This document shows positions 1 to 7,769 of a stretch of DNA of 64,000 bases, one piece after another. Source of the stretch: Planococcus chinensis (GTDB taxonomy: Bacteria > Bacillota > Bacilli > Bacillales_A > Planococcaceae). How positions within the stretch are numbered: the stretch's first letter is position 1; the number at the start of each line of letters is the position of its first letter. The notes beneath the pieces are model-generated. The model was not told where the DNA came from. It saw only the letters and a list, made by a program, of their open reading frames with translations, and ran no database searches. Where the stretch lies: the NCBI RefSeq assembly GCF_020071995.1, contig NZ_JABWTK010000003.1, forward strand, positions 310,001 through 374,000. Reading direction: 5' to 3'. The position numbers were made by a program, and so were the translations under genes.

Positions 1-530
1 GGGAAGCGCCAGGGGAAAATGAAGTGGAAACCGGCATTCCGTTTACGGGACGAGCTGGAAAAGAGCTGATGGCTTCACTGGAAAGTGTCGGCTTAGCCAG
101 GGAAGATGTGTATATCACGAGTGCAGTGCGGAGCCGTCCGTATAAATGGGGAACAAAAAAAGAGCGCAATGGAACAGTAACTGAGCGGAAATACAACCGA
201 GCGCCGACCAAAAAAGAAATTATCGCCCATGCGCCGATTTTGGATACCGAAATCCGTGACATCCATCCGCCACTGATTGTCACTTTGGGCAATATCGGGC
301 TGCAGCGACTGGTGGGGCCGAAAGCGAAAGTGACGCAGCTGCACGGCGTTCTGATGGAAACGCCGATTTTAATGTGGAATGAGGAAAGGCAAGCCTTTAC
401 TGAAACGGAAGAAGTGTATCATATCTTTCCGACATTCCATCCGGCCAGCGTTTTTTATAACCCGCCGGTGCGGGAGTTGAAAGATGAAGATTGGCGGAAA
501 CTGGGGGAATTGCTGCGGATTAAGGAATAG
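1..530 (+). CDS. Uracil-DNA glycosylase, family 4/5 (5' end missing)
   Basis: Base-excision repair enzyme that removes uracil from DNA. The reading frame is open to the left edge and its first visible residues are EAPGENE followed by TGIPFTGRAGKEL, the conserved uracil-pocket motif of family 4/5 enzymes, so the gene starts outside the window. The C-terminal catalytic loop is visible as FPTFHPAS. Family 4 enzymes usually carry an Fe-S cluster whose first cysteines would be in the missing N-terminus. An internal GTG at 24 lies inside the conserved motif and is not the real start. No clear terminator follows. Family assignment is confident; the choice between families 4 and 5 is not settled. Confidence 0.85.
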   Translation, partial: EAPGENEVETGIPFTGRAGKELMASLESVGLAREDVYITSAVRSRPYKWGTKKERNGTVTERKYNRAPTKKEIIAHAPILDTEIRDIHPPLIVTLGNIGLQRLVGPKAKVTQLHGVLMETPILMWNEERQAFTETEEVYHIFPTFHPASVFYNPPVRELKDEDWRKLGELLRIKE

Positions 531-628
531 TGGCAACAGGTGTTAAGCATTCTATAGGTCTTGTGATTTCTGTGAATAACAATTGGGAAATTAGAGAATA
601 ATAGAATATCTTCCTTGATTGATAAAAG

Positions 629-657
629 TTGCGCAAAGGAAACTTTTAACGTACAAT
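629..657 (+). promoter_or_regulatory. Sigma-A promoter of zupT with an overlapping inverted repeat
   Basis: TTGCGC (629-634), 17-bp spacer, TACAAT (652-657), 35 bp before the zupT start. An inverted repeat AAAAGTT/AACTTTT (624-630 and 641-647) spans the -35 box and could be a repressor site. The regulator is unknown and the repeat does not match the usual Zur palindrome. Confidence 0.45.
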
Positions 658-692
658 AACCCTATTCAAAAGAATGGAAGGAAGTCGGGGTT

Positions 693-1502
693 ATGGACAG
701 TGCCGTATTATTTGCTCTTGGATTGACGCTATTTGCTGGATTGGCAACAGGCATCGGTAGTTTGATTGCTTTTTTTGCTTCCCGCACTAATACTAAATTT
801 CTGTCGATTTCACTTGGATTCTCCGCGGGCGTTATGATTTATGTGTCGATGATTGAGATCTTTGTGAAAGCAAAAGATGCTTTAACCGGTGCCCATGGGG
901 AATCATTCGGATATTGGTTGACGCTGGCTGGTTTTTTTGGCGGAATGATTTTCATGGCAGTATTGGACCGGATTTTGCCGCAAGTGGGAAACCCGCATGA
1001 AGTGAAGACGGTAGAAGACATGGATGAAGGGCCGACCAACGCGGAATATGCCCATCTTCGGAAATTGGGGATATTTACAGCGCTCGCAATCGGCATCCAT
1101 AACTTCCCGGAAGGCATCGCCACGTTCATGTCGGCAATCCAGGATCCGGCTTTAGGGGTAGCTATCGCAATTGCCGTAGCCATCCATAATATTCCGGAAG
1201 GGATTGCGGTGTCGGTTCCGATTTACTACGCAACCGGCAGCCGGAAAAAAGCCTTTCAGTACAGTTTTTTATCCGGAATTTCGGAACCGGTCGGAGCCAT
1301 TGCCGCTTGGCTGATCTTAATGCCTTTCCTTAGCGACACGCTGTTTGGCATTATTTTTGCGGCAGTAGCCGGCATTATGGTTTTCATTTCTCTGGATGAA
1401 CTATTGCCTGCTGCCAAAAGATACGATGAAGCCCATTTGTCCATTTATGGATTGGTGGCTGGGATGGCCGTCATGGCGGTCAGCCTTGTATTGATTGTAT
1501 AA
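693..1502 (+). CDS. zupT: ZIP-family zinc/divalent metal importer ZupT
   Basis: Integral membrane transporter that takes up zinc and other divalent metals into the cytoplasm. The 269-residue protein is almost wholly hydrophobic, with about eight membrane segments, and carries both hallmark metal-site motifs: HNFPEG at about residue 136 and HNIPEG at about residue 165. An acidic cytoplasmic loop (VEDMDEGP, near residue 110) sits where the variable metal-binding loop of ZIP proteins lies. The length matches bacterial ZupT. It is transcribed alone from the promoter at 629-657 and ends just before the hairpin at 1514. Zinc as main substrate is inferred from the family. Confidence 0.9.
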   Translation: MDSAVLFALGLTLFAGLATGIGSLIAFFASRTNTKFLSISLGFSAGVMIYVSMIEIFVKAKDALTGAHGESFGYWLTLAGFFGGMIFMAVLDRILPQVGNPHEVKTVEDMDEGPTNAEYAHLRKLGIFTALAIGIHNFPEGIATFMSAIQDPALGVAIAIAVAIHNIPEGIAVSVPIYYATGSRKKAFQYSFLSGISEPVGAIAAWLILMPFLSDTLFGIIFAAVAGIMVFISLDELLPAAKRYDEAHLSIYGLVAGMAVMAVSLVLIV

Positions 1503-1513
1503 GTGAAACCTTG

Positions 1514-1553
1514 CGCCTCCTCGTCTCGTATAAATGAGACAAGGAGGCGTTTT
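1514..1553 (+). terminator. Terminator-like hairpin containing the next gene's ribosome binding site
   Basis: CGCCTCCT (1514-1521) pairs with AGGAGGCG (1542-1549) and GTCTC (1523-1527) with GAGAC (1536-1540), with one C-A mismatch between, followed by TTTT. The 3' arm is also the AAGGAGG ribosome binding site of the gene starting at 1556. The hairpin may therefore end zupT transcription and hide the downstream ribosome binding site in read-through RNA. Confidence 0.7.
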
Positions 1554-1555
1554 CT

Positions 1556-2503
1556 ATGGACATGAAACTTATAGAAGAGACTTTTAAAGAAGTATCTAAA
1601 ACGCTTGGATGGTCAGTGGATAAACGGATTGCCCTGGCAGTGACCAATTTTTATCTTACGCAGGACTCAGGATTTCGGAAAAAAGAACACGAAGAAGCCG
1701 CAGTGGCCATCAAGAAAAATGAAGGCTGGGCTTCTCCGTTAAGGAATTATATGTTCCATATCGCGGCCGCCTTTTTGGCGCTTCAGGGAGATCCGGAAAG
1801 CGGCTTGAAAAAATTGAATGCCAAACAGCTGGAACTGAACGAAGCGGGGTTCCGCAAGTCGCCTTATACGTATTTGGCCGCCTTGCTGATGGAAGATACG
1901 GGCGAAGCGGAGCGCGCAAAAGAACTATACGATCAAATGAGGCAGCATCATAAATTCCTGACATCAAATGAGGATGTGCCTTATGCGGTGCTTTTGGGAA
2001 GGCGGGAAGGAACTGCTGAAGAACGGGCGGCAACGATGAATGCTTATTACCGGGAACTCCGGGAACACGGCTTCAGCATGGGCAATGATTTGCAATGGTT
2101 GTCACAGATTATGACATTCAATTCCCCGGAATACGATCCGGAAATGGTTGGAAGGGTATTGGCGATCCGTGAATTTCTGCAGAACGAGAAAATAAAAATA
2201 CGGTCGCCCCAGTATCCGATTTTAGGGCTGCTGGCAACGGCAAAAGCGAGCGGCCACACACTTGGGCAGATTGTCGAACATACACGGCAGCTGGAAAACA
2301 GCAAATTATTCAGATGGTACAAGGATGTCGCTTTTTCAACGGCAGTGCAGTTTGGCATGAAAGACATTATCGAAACCCGCGAAGTTTCTGATGTTACATT
2401 TTCAACATCGTTGGAAATGTTGATGCAGGCCCAGCAGGCAGCGATGATGGCGAGTATTAACGCCGCCGTTATTTCTTCCTCTGCCAATAATGGCTCTGAA
2501 TGA
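1556..2503 (+). CDS. DUF4003 family protein
   Basis: Function unknown. The 315-residue protein has no signal peptide or membrane segment and looks cytosolic and helical. Its pattern (LGWSVDKRIAL, SPLRNYMFHIAAAFLAL, KSPYTYLAALLM, AKELYDQM) matches my recollection of the DUF4003 family of Bacillales. The final third ends in an Ala/Met-rich helix (MQAQQAAMMASINAAV) seen in many members. The start at 1556 is fixed by an ideal AAGGAGG 7 bp upstream; that ribosome binding site is the 3' arm of the terminator-like hairpin after zupT. No separate promoter is obvious, so expression may depend on read-through. No catalytic motif could be identified. Confidence 0.7.
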   Translation: MDMKLIEETFKEVSKTLGWSVDKRIALAVTNFYLTQDSGFRKKEHEEAAVAIKKNEGWASPLRNYMFHIAAAFLALQGDPESGLKKLNAKQLELNEAGFRKSPYTYLAALLMEDTGEAERAKELYDQMRQHHKFLTSNEDVPYAVLLGRREGTAEERAATMNAYYRELREHGFSMGNDLQWLSQIMTFNSPEYDPEMVGRVLAIREFLQNEKIKIRSPQYPILGLLATAKASGHTLGQIVEHTRQLENSKLFRWYKDVAFSTAVQFGMKDIIETREVSDVTFSTSLEMLMQAQQAAMMASINAAVISSSANNGSE

Positions 2504-2541
2504 CAAGAATTGTTTGAAAAATTCAACTTTTACCAGCTGTC

Positions 2542-2570
2542 TTGTCACCCGCATATCGAAAGAGTATAGT
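2542..2570 (+). promoter_or_regulatory. Sigma-A promoter of niaP
   Basis: TTGTCA (2542-2547), 17-bp spacer, TATAGT (2565-2570). One of the best promoter matches in the window. The repeated element at 2574-2606 begins directly downstream, over the expected start of transcription. Confidence 0.75.
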
Positions 2571-2573
2571 ATG

Positions 2574-2606
2574 GTGTAAAGACATCATATTACATGTGTA
2601 AAGACA
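2574..2606 (+). promoter_or_regulatory. Tandem 11-bp operator, candidate NiaR site
   Basis: GTGTAAAGACA occurs twice, at 2574-2584 and 2596-2606, exactly 22 bp apart, so both copies face the same side of the helix. They lie between the promoter and the niaP start, a repressor position. In Bacillus, niacin transport genes are repressed by NiaR (YrxA) with niacin as co-repressor; assignment to NiaR is inference from the regulated gene. Confidence 0.5.
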
Positions 2607-2618
2607 GGGAGAGTTGGC

Positions 2619-3836
2619 ATGGCTACGTTAACAGAGAAAAACACTGTTCCGCTATCAAGAAACAAATTGCTTGGAGTGGCAGGATTGGGTTGGCTTTTTG
2701 ATGCAATGGATGTAGGGATTCTGTCTTTCGTCATTGCGGCATTGCAAGTAGACTGGAATTTAAATGCGTCTCAAATGGGTTGGATCGGCAGTGTCAATTC
2801 AATCGGCATGGCTGTGGGCGCTTTTGTCTTCGGTATTTATGCGGACCGGGTCGGCCGCAAGAAAATTTTCATCATTACCTTATTGCTGTTTTCATTGGCA
2901 AGCGGAGTTTCCGCATTGACGACATCGCTTGCTGCGTTTATGCTGCTGCGATTTTTCGTTGGCATGGGGCTTGGCGGTGAGCTGCCCGTTGCTTCGACGC
3001 TGGTTTCAGAAAGTGTGCCCGCGAATGAACGAGGCCGCGTGGTTGTACTGTTGGAAAGTTTTTGGGCAGGCGGCTGGCTGATTGCCGCGCTTATTTCTTA
3101 CTTTGTGATTCCGTCGTTCGGTTGGCGCGTCGCTTTGCTGCTGACTGCATTGCCGGCATTGTATGCGTTATATCTGCGCATCAAACTGCCGGATTCCCCG
3201 CAGTTTTCAGCCAAAAAAGATGTGCTGCGGTCGATTTCAACCAATATAAAAGACGTCTGGTCCAAAAAGTACCGCCGTCCGACATTGATGCTTTGGATTG
3301 TCTGGTTTACGGTCGTCTTTTCGTATTACGGCATGTTCCTGTGGCTGCCGAGCGTCATGGTCTTAAAAGGTTTTACGATGATCCAAAGTTTTGGCTACGT
3401 CCTGATTATGACGCTGGCCCAGTTGCCGGGGTACTTCTCCGCAGCTTGGCTGATTGAAAAAGCAGGGCGCAAGTTTGTTCTTGTTACTTACTTGATTGGA
3501 ACGGCTGCCAGTGCGCTTGTCTTCGGAAATGCCGACACCATCGCTGTGCTGATTACAGCGGGAGCTTTTTTATCATTCTTTAACTTGGGCGCTTGGGGAG
3601 CGCTTTATGCGTATTCGCCAGAGCAATACCCGACGGTCATTCGCGGAACCGGTACGGGAATGGCGGCTTCGTTTGGCCGGATCGGCGGCATTTTAGGTCC
3701 GTTATTGGTCGGCTTCATGCTGACGGCAGGATACGGCATTGGCTGGATCTTTGGGATTTTCTGTGTATCCATCATTATCGGAGCGTTAGCAGTGGCATTT
3801 CTTGGGACGGAAACAAAACAAATGGAACTTGAATAG
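2619..3836 (+). CDS. niaP: Niacin/nicotinamide MFS transporter NiaP
   Basis: Major facilitator transporter, probably importing niacin for NAD salvage. The 405-residue protein has twelve predicted membrane segments and the MFS loop motif GIYADRVGRKK at about residue 70. Its N-terminal half (KLLGVAGLGWLFDAMDVGIL, WIGSVNSIGMA, GMGLGGELPVASTLVSE, SYFVIPSFGWR) closely follows Bacillus subtilis NiaP (YceI). It starts at an ATG after AGGGAGA and is a single-gene unit with its own promoter, a paired operator and a terminator at 3847-3881. The substrate is inferred from this resemblance; the wider family also carries aromatic acids. Confidence 0.82.
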   Translation: MATLTEKNTVPLSRNKLLGVAGLGWLFDAMDVGILSFVIAALQVDWNLNASQMGWIGSVNSIGMAVGAFVFGIYADRVGRKKIFIITLLLFSLASGVSALTTSLAAFMLLRFFVGMGLGGELPVASTLVSESVPANERGRVVVLLESFWAGGWLIAALISYFVIPSFGWRVALLLTALPALYALYLRIKLPDSPQFSAKKDVLRSISTNIKDVWSKKYRRPTLMLWIVWFTVVFSYYGMFLWLPSVMVLKGFTMIQSFGYVLIMTLAQLPGYFSAAWLIEKAGRKFVLVTYLIGTAASALVFGNADTIAVLITAGAFLSFFNLGAWGALYAYSPEQYPTVIRGTGTGMAASFGRIGGILGPLLVGFMLTAGYGIGWIFGIFCVSIIIGALAVAFLGTETKQMELE

Positions 3837-3846
3837 AAACGTGTGA

Positions 3847-3881
3847 ATGGCTCAACCGCATAAAGCGGATGGGCCATTTTT
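3847..3881 (+). terminator. Intrinsic terminator after niaP
   Basis: ATGGCTCAACCGC pairs with GCGGATGGGCCAT around the loop ATAAA, with one mismatch and one G-T pair, then runs into TTTTT. Confidence 0.75.
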
Positions 3882-4001
3882 AGATTTTATTATGGTGCCA
3901 GCCGAAATAAATTTCGGAAAAAACTTTATTTAGCAGGAGTTTTTTCCACCTTTAGCCAATATCTAATAGTCAGAGATCAAGACAGAAAAGAGTGAGCCGA
4001 A

Positions 4002-4856
4002 ATGGATTGGATCGTTTATACAAATCCCGCTGCATTTGCAGAGCGAGTGGAGAAGCTGCTATACAAAAACGAAGACATATATAGTTTATTTTTAGGGATA
4101 CTGAACCAAATACAAGAGGGACGCTACGAAGAATACTTTTTGGCGACAATGGAAAATGAGGGAGAAGTGGCGGCTGCCTGTTTGATGACGCCGCCTCATC
4201 CGTTTCAACTGGTCGTCTTTCAAGAAGTTCCTGCTATTGAAAGAGAAATAGCGCACCGACTATTGGCTTCAGGCATAGTGGTGGACGCAATTGTCGGCGA
4301 CCAGGCCGTTGCCCACAGGTTAGCTGAAGCGTGGATTCAACGCGTTGGCGGGGAAATACGGGTACTCATGCACCAAGGGCTATACCGGGCCGATGCTGTA
4401 AACACCCGCCTTGAAAAAAGTCCGGGAACGTGGCGAGTGGCGAATAAAAAAGATGCGCCGTTGCTTGAAGAATGGATTTTGCTTTTTGAGCAGGAGACAG
4501 GCATTGCCGTGTCCACCCCGGCGGAAGCGGCGCGGAAAATCGATTCGTTTATTGAACTGAAAGAAGTTTATGTATGGGAAGTGGACAATGAAGTGGTGGC
4601 CTGCATGAAAAAATCGCGGCCATCCAAAAATGGCATTACGGTATCGTTTGTCTTTACGCCAACGAAACACCGGCGCAAAGGCTATGCCCGCACGCTTGTT
4701 GCAGAAGTGACCGAAGAACTGCTCGGTGAATACGATTTCGTCATGCTTTATACGGACTTGCAGAACCCCACCTCCAATAAAATCTACAAAGAAATCGGCT
4801 TTGAGCAAATTGCGACGCCGGTCCATTTGAAAATCGAGGACGATCTGCCAGAATAA
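4002..4856 (+). CDS. GNAT family N-acetyltransferase
   Basis: Cytosolic acetyl-CoA-dependent acetyltransferase of unknown substrate. The 284-residue protein has a divergent N-terminal half and a recognisable GNAT fold from about residue 140 (WRVANKKDAPLLEEWI). The acetyl-CoA loop reads TPTKHRRKGYARTLVAEVTEELL, the usual R/Q-x-x-G-x-G/A form, and the ending YTDLQNPTSNKIYKEIGFEQI is typical of the superfamily. Proteins of this length often hold two GNAT-like halves with only the second intact. It begins at an ATG after a weak AGAGTGAG. It lies between the niaP terminator and the ABC-F leader and seems monocistronic. Confidence 0.75.
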   Translation: MDWIVYTNPAAFAERVEKLLYKNEDIYSLFLGILNQIQEGRYEEYFLATMENEGEVAAACLMTPPHPFQLVVFQEVPAIEREIAHRLLASGIVVDAIVGDQAVAHRLAEAWIQRVGGEIRVLMHQGLYRADAVNTRLEKSPGTWRVANKKDAPLLEEWILLFEQETGIAVSTPAEAARKIDSFIELKEVYVWEVDNEVVACMKKSRPSKNGITVSFVFTPTKHRRKGYARTLVAEVTEELLGEYDFVMLYTDLQNPTSNKIYKEIGFEQIATPVHLKIEDDLPE

Positions 4857-4887
4857 TATGTTATAGTAGTGGCAATAAACTGAAGGG

Positions 4888-4947
4888 ATGATGGGTGGCC
4901 GATGGATAACTAATCCTATTTCTATGCAACCGAAGATTTTGGTGTGA
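4888..4947 (+). CDS. Possible 19-codon upstream ORF in the ABC-F leader
   Basis: ATG ATG GGT GGC... encodes MMGGRWITNPISMQPKILV and stops at 4945-4947. A GAAGGG sits directly upstream, closer than ideal. The stop overlaps a GTG (4944-4946) as GTGA, and that GTG opens a frame running without interruption into the ABC-F gene. A nested three-codon ORF (Met-Asp-Asn, 4902-4913) with GGGTGG upstream is an alternative leader peptide. Translation is unproven; the position upstream of an attenuator is what makes it worth recording. Confidence 0.3.
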   Translation: MMGGRWITNPISMQPKILV

Positions 4948-5019
4948 AAGAGATTGGATTCGTCTGCCCATTTTTAGCAAAAAGAACAGCCTGTGAAAAA
5001 CAGGTTATTTGGGTATGCG

Positions 5020-5053
5020 AATTCTTCCGAATACAATTCGGAGGAATTTTTTT
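5020..5053 (+). terminator. Leader terminator upstream of the ABC-F start
   Basis: AATTCTTCCGAAT (5020-5032) pairs fully with ATTCGGAGGAATT (5036-5048), allowing one G-T pair, around a 3-nt loop, followed by a seven-T run. It stands 25 bp before the ATG at 5079 with no gene ending just upstream, so it acts as an attenuator rather than an ordinary gene end. Confidence 0.8.
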
Positions 5054-5078
5054 ATTTCTCCGGTTAGGGGGAAGGGCT

Positions 5079-6743
5079 ATGACCATTAGAGGGAAAGTAA
5101 ATAAGCTGACAATCGGATTTGAAGATCGGATTGTTTTGAAAGAAGTACAGGCCGATATTCCAAAAGGTGCACGCATCGCCATCATTGGTGCAAACGGCAG
5201 TGGAAAATCATCCTTGTTGGATGCTGTTGCTGAAGGTCTTCCGGGAATTCAATGGATTGGTTCAGCACCGTCTGTCGCTTATATGAAACAGGAAGTGAAG
5301 CGGGTGGATGGTGAAATTGGGAATGCGAGCAGCCGGAAGCTTGAAACGAAATGGCATGTGCCGGAAGTCCGCAGCCGCTTAAGTGGAGGCGAAGCGATGA
5401 AGATGCGCTTGGCGCGGGCACTTTCTGAAAATGCAGAAGTTCTGCTGCTTGATGAGCCGACCAATCACTTGGATGCGGAAAGCATCGAAGCCGCCGTCAA
5501 ACAACTGGCAGCGTATGCCGGTACAGTGCTGATCGTCTCGCATGACCGGCACTTTATTGATCAAGTCGCGACTCATATTTGGGAAATTGAAGACAAAAAA
5601 TTGACGGTTTATAAAGGTAATTACAGCGTCTCTAGAGAAGAGAAAGAACACCGGAAACTGACGCAGCAAAGAAAATACAATCAGCAGCAGGCGAAAATCG
5701 CCCGTGTGGAACAGCAGCTTTCGGAACTGCAGTCCTGGTCGGGAAAAGCCCATGCGGACTCGACGAAACAAGATGGCTATAAAGAATTTTACCGCTCCAA
5801 AGCAAAGCGCATGGATGTTCAAGTGCGCAGCAAGCGGAAACGGCTGGAAGCTGAACTGGAAAAGGATGGGGTAGAGCGGCCGAAAGAAGACGTAAGCGTC
5901 AAGTTTGAAATCGGCGGTGCTGATAAAAAAGGGAAGCGCGTCATGGAATTGAAAGAAGTCAGCAAGGCGTTTGGAGACCGTTTTCTTTTTGAAAATGCGT
6001 CTTTTACCGTGCAGCACGGCGAACGCGTTGGGCTGGTCGGCAAAAACGGCAGCGGCAAATCCACTTTCTTCAGTATGCTCCGAAAAGAAACCGATTATTC
6101 AGGAGAGATTTGGTTGACTGCCGGTATGAGAATCGGCTACTTGAGCCAGAATGTTTTTGACTTGCCGGAACAAAAAACGCCTGCGGAATTATTTGGAACA
6201 GGAAGCTATGAAGTGAACGGCAAAATCCGGACCTTGATGGACAACTTGGGGTTTGAAAAACACCATTGGACCGAACCGGTTCGTCATTTGAGCATGGGGG
6301 AGCGGGTCAAATTGAAGTTAATGGAATTTATGCTGTCGGACTGCAATGTGCTGTTATTGGATGAACCGACCAACCACCTCGATTTGCCTTCCCGTGAACA
6401 GTTGGAGAAAACTTTGGAGAGCTTTCCGGGAACTTTGCTGGTTGCCACCCATGACCGCTTTTTCATGGAAAAACTGGCGGATAAATTGCTGGTATTTGAG
6501 GAAGGCAAGCTGCTCAAGTATGAAAACAGCTTTTCGGAATGGAACAATAAATCCGATGGAGATGTCCAAGTCGACATGTTGCAGCTGGAGACAGAACGCC
6601 AAGCTGTTCTGGGCAAACTTAGTTTGATGCAGCCAAAAGATAAAGAGTATGGAGCTTTGGATCGCCGTTTCAATGAATTGACAGCAGCCATTAAAGCGAT
6701 TTCGTCTGATTCTGGAAAGGAAGCAGGGAAAAAGAGTAAATGA
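5079..6743 (+). CDS. vmlR: VmlR-like ABC-F ribosome protection protein
   Basis: Cytosolic ABC-F ATPase expected to bind the ribosomal E site and displace antibiotics such as lincosamides, streptogramin A and pleuromutilins. The 554 residues hold two ATPase domains: Walker A GANGSGKSS at 37-45, signature RLSGGE and Walker B LLLDEPTNHLD around 125; then a charged linker (about 190-280, with GKAHADSTK and RSKAKRMDVQVRSKRKRLEAELEK), and a second set GKNGSGKST, HLSMGERVKLKLM, LLDEPTNHLDLPS. Linker and C-terminus (LETERQAVLGKLSLM) closely follow Bacillus VmlR. No membrane segments. The ATG at 5079 follows TAGGGGGAAGGG; an in-frame GTG at 4944 would add 45 residues encoded across the terminator and is unlikely. 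VmlR is preferred over housekeeping ABC-F relatives because of linker and leader. Confidence 0.82.
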   Translation: MTIRGKVNKLTIGFEDRIVLKEVQADIPKGARIAIIGANGSGKSSLLDAVAEGLPGIQWIGSAPSVAYMKQEVKRVDGEIGNASSRKLETKWHVPEVRSRLSGGEAMKMRLARALSENAEVLLLDEPTNHLDAESIEAAVKQLAAYAGTVLIVSHDRHFIDQVATHIWEIEDKKLTVYKGNYSVSREEKEHRKLTQQRKYNQQQAKIARVEQQLSELQSWSGKAHADSTKQDGYKEFYRSKAKRMDVQVRSKRKRLEAELEKDGVERPKEDVSVKFEIGGADKKGKRVMELKEVSKAFGDRFLFENASFTVQHGERVGLVGKNGSGKSTFFSMLRKETDYSGEIWLTAGMRIGYLSQNVFDLPEQKTPAELFGTGSYEVNGKIRTLMDNLGFEKHHWTEPVRHLSMGERVKLKLMEFMLSDCNVLLLDEPTNHLDLPSREQLEKTLESFPGTLLVATHDRFFMEKLADKLLVFEEGKLLKYENSFSEWNNKSDGDVQVDMLQLETERQAVLGKLSLMQPKDKEYGALDRRFNELTAAIKAISSDSGKEAGKKSK

Positions 6744-6800
6744 TTCCCGTTCTGGGTAAATTAAAAAGTAGGTCGAAAGAGAGAGAAAGGAGTGGGTGCT

Positions 6801-7769
6801 GTGATTCAATTTGATAAGGTCACCAAACGGTTTCCCGATGGCACGGAAGCCTTAAAAGAAGTGTCTCTTACATTGCCTGCACATCAATTAACAGCGGTTA
6901 TCGGACCAAGCGGCTGCGGGAAAACCACGCTTATGAAAATGATCAATAAACTTGAAAAACCGACTGAAGGCACTGTCCTGATTGATGAAAAGCCAATCAT
7001 GGGACTGGATGAGATTGAACTGCGGCGGTCTATCGGCTACGTTATCCAGCGGATCGGCTTGCTTCCCCATATGACCATTGCCGATAATGTTTCCTTGGTG
7101 CCCAAAATGCTGGGCTGGGAAAAAGGGGAGATCGATGCACGGGTACGTGAATTGCTGCAATTGACCGGCCTTGATCCAGACACGTTCCTCCACCGCTATC
7201 CGCTTGAACTGAGCGGCGGCCAGCAGCAGCGTGTCGGTGTGGTGCGGGCGCTCGCAGGAGACCCGAATATCGTGTTGATGGATGAGCCGTTTTCTGCACT
7301 GGATCCAATTAGCCGTGAACAATTGCAGGATGAGCTGCAGAACTTGCAAAAGAACATCCGCAAAACCATCGTCTTTGTCACCCACGATATGGATGAGGCG
7401 CTGAAAATTGCCGATTCCATTATTGTGATGCGTGGCGGGCAGGTGGAGCAAATAGGGACGCCGCAGCAATTGGTTGCCGAACCGGCGAACGATTTTGTGC
7501 GCAATTTCATCGGTGCCGAACGCATCAGCCGGCAGCGGACATTCGGCGAAAGAAAGCTGAAAGAGTTTGTTTCTCTGTTCGAAAAGGATTGGCGGGGAGA
7601 TGCCCAAAAGATCTCGGTCGATGCAACCGTCGCTGAAGCGGCAGCACAATTATCCGCAAGCGGACTTCCGCGTCTGGCGCTAATGGAAAATGAGCATGTG
7701 ATCGCTTATGCCAGCGACCGTGATTTACTGCGGGCGGCCCTTCATAAGGAAGAAGGTGCAGCCAGTTGA
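6801..7769 (+). CDS. Compatible-solute ABC transporter, ATPase (OpuCA/ProV-like)
   Basis: Cytoplasmic ATPase that powers uptake of betaine, carnitine or choline-type osmoprotectants. The 322 residues show Walker A GPSGCGKTT, the Q-loop in YVIQRIGLLPHMT, signature LSGGQQQRVGVVRAL, Walker B VLMDEPFSALDP and the switch histidine in FVTHDMDEAL. A C-terminal CBS-like segment (about 275-315, ISVDATVAEAAAQL...YASDRDLL) is typical of OpuCA-type subunits, where CBS modules sense ionic strength. GTG 6801 is chosen because AAAGGAG lies 8 bp upstream; an earlier in-frame GTG at 6792 falls inside that site. First gene of a three-gene operon overlapping the permease by 4 bp. Confidence 0.85.
   Translation: MIQFDKVTKRFPDGTEALKEVSLTLPAHQLTAVIGPSGCGKTTLMKMINKLEKPTEGTVLIDEKPIMGLDEIELRRSIGYVIQRIGLLPHMTIADNVSLVPKMLGWEKGEIDARVRELLQLTGLDPDTFLHRYPLELSGGQQQRVGVVRALAGDPNIVLMDEPFSALDPISREQLQDELQNLQKNIRKTIVFVTHDMDEALKIADSIIVMRGGQVEQIGTPQQLVAEPANDFVRNFIGAERISRQRTFGERKLKEFVSLFEKDWRGDAQKISVDATVAEAAAQLSASGLPRLALMENEHVIAYASDRDLLRAALHKEEGAAS

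Larger units (their letters stand above)
4888..5078 (+). promoter_or_regulatory. Transcription-attenuation leader of the VmlR-like gene
   Basis: The leader holds short upstream ORFs (4888-4947 and 4902-4913), a small hairpin CCTGT/ACAGG (4990-5004), and a strong terminator (5020-5053). An alternative pairing of CGGAG (5039-5043) with CTCCG (5058-5062) would use the terminator's 3' arm and act as an antiterminator. This is the architecture known for antibiotic-induced ABC-F genes in Firmicutes, where a drug-stalled ribosome on a leader ORF lifts termination. The mechanism here is inferred. Confidence 0.55.

Noticed and set aside
4944-5078. N-terminal extension of the ABC-F protein from GTG 4944
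   Set aside because: The 45 extra residues are encoded across a strong terminator, lack similarity to VmlR, and ATG 5079 has a better ribosome binding site. Kept only as a regulatory observation.
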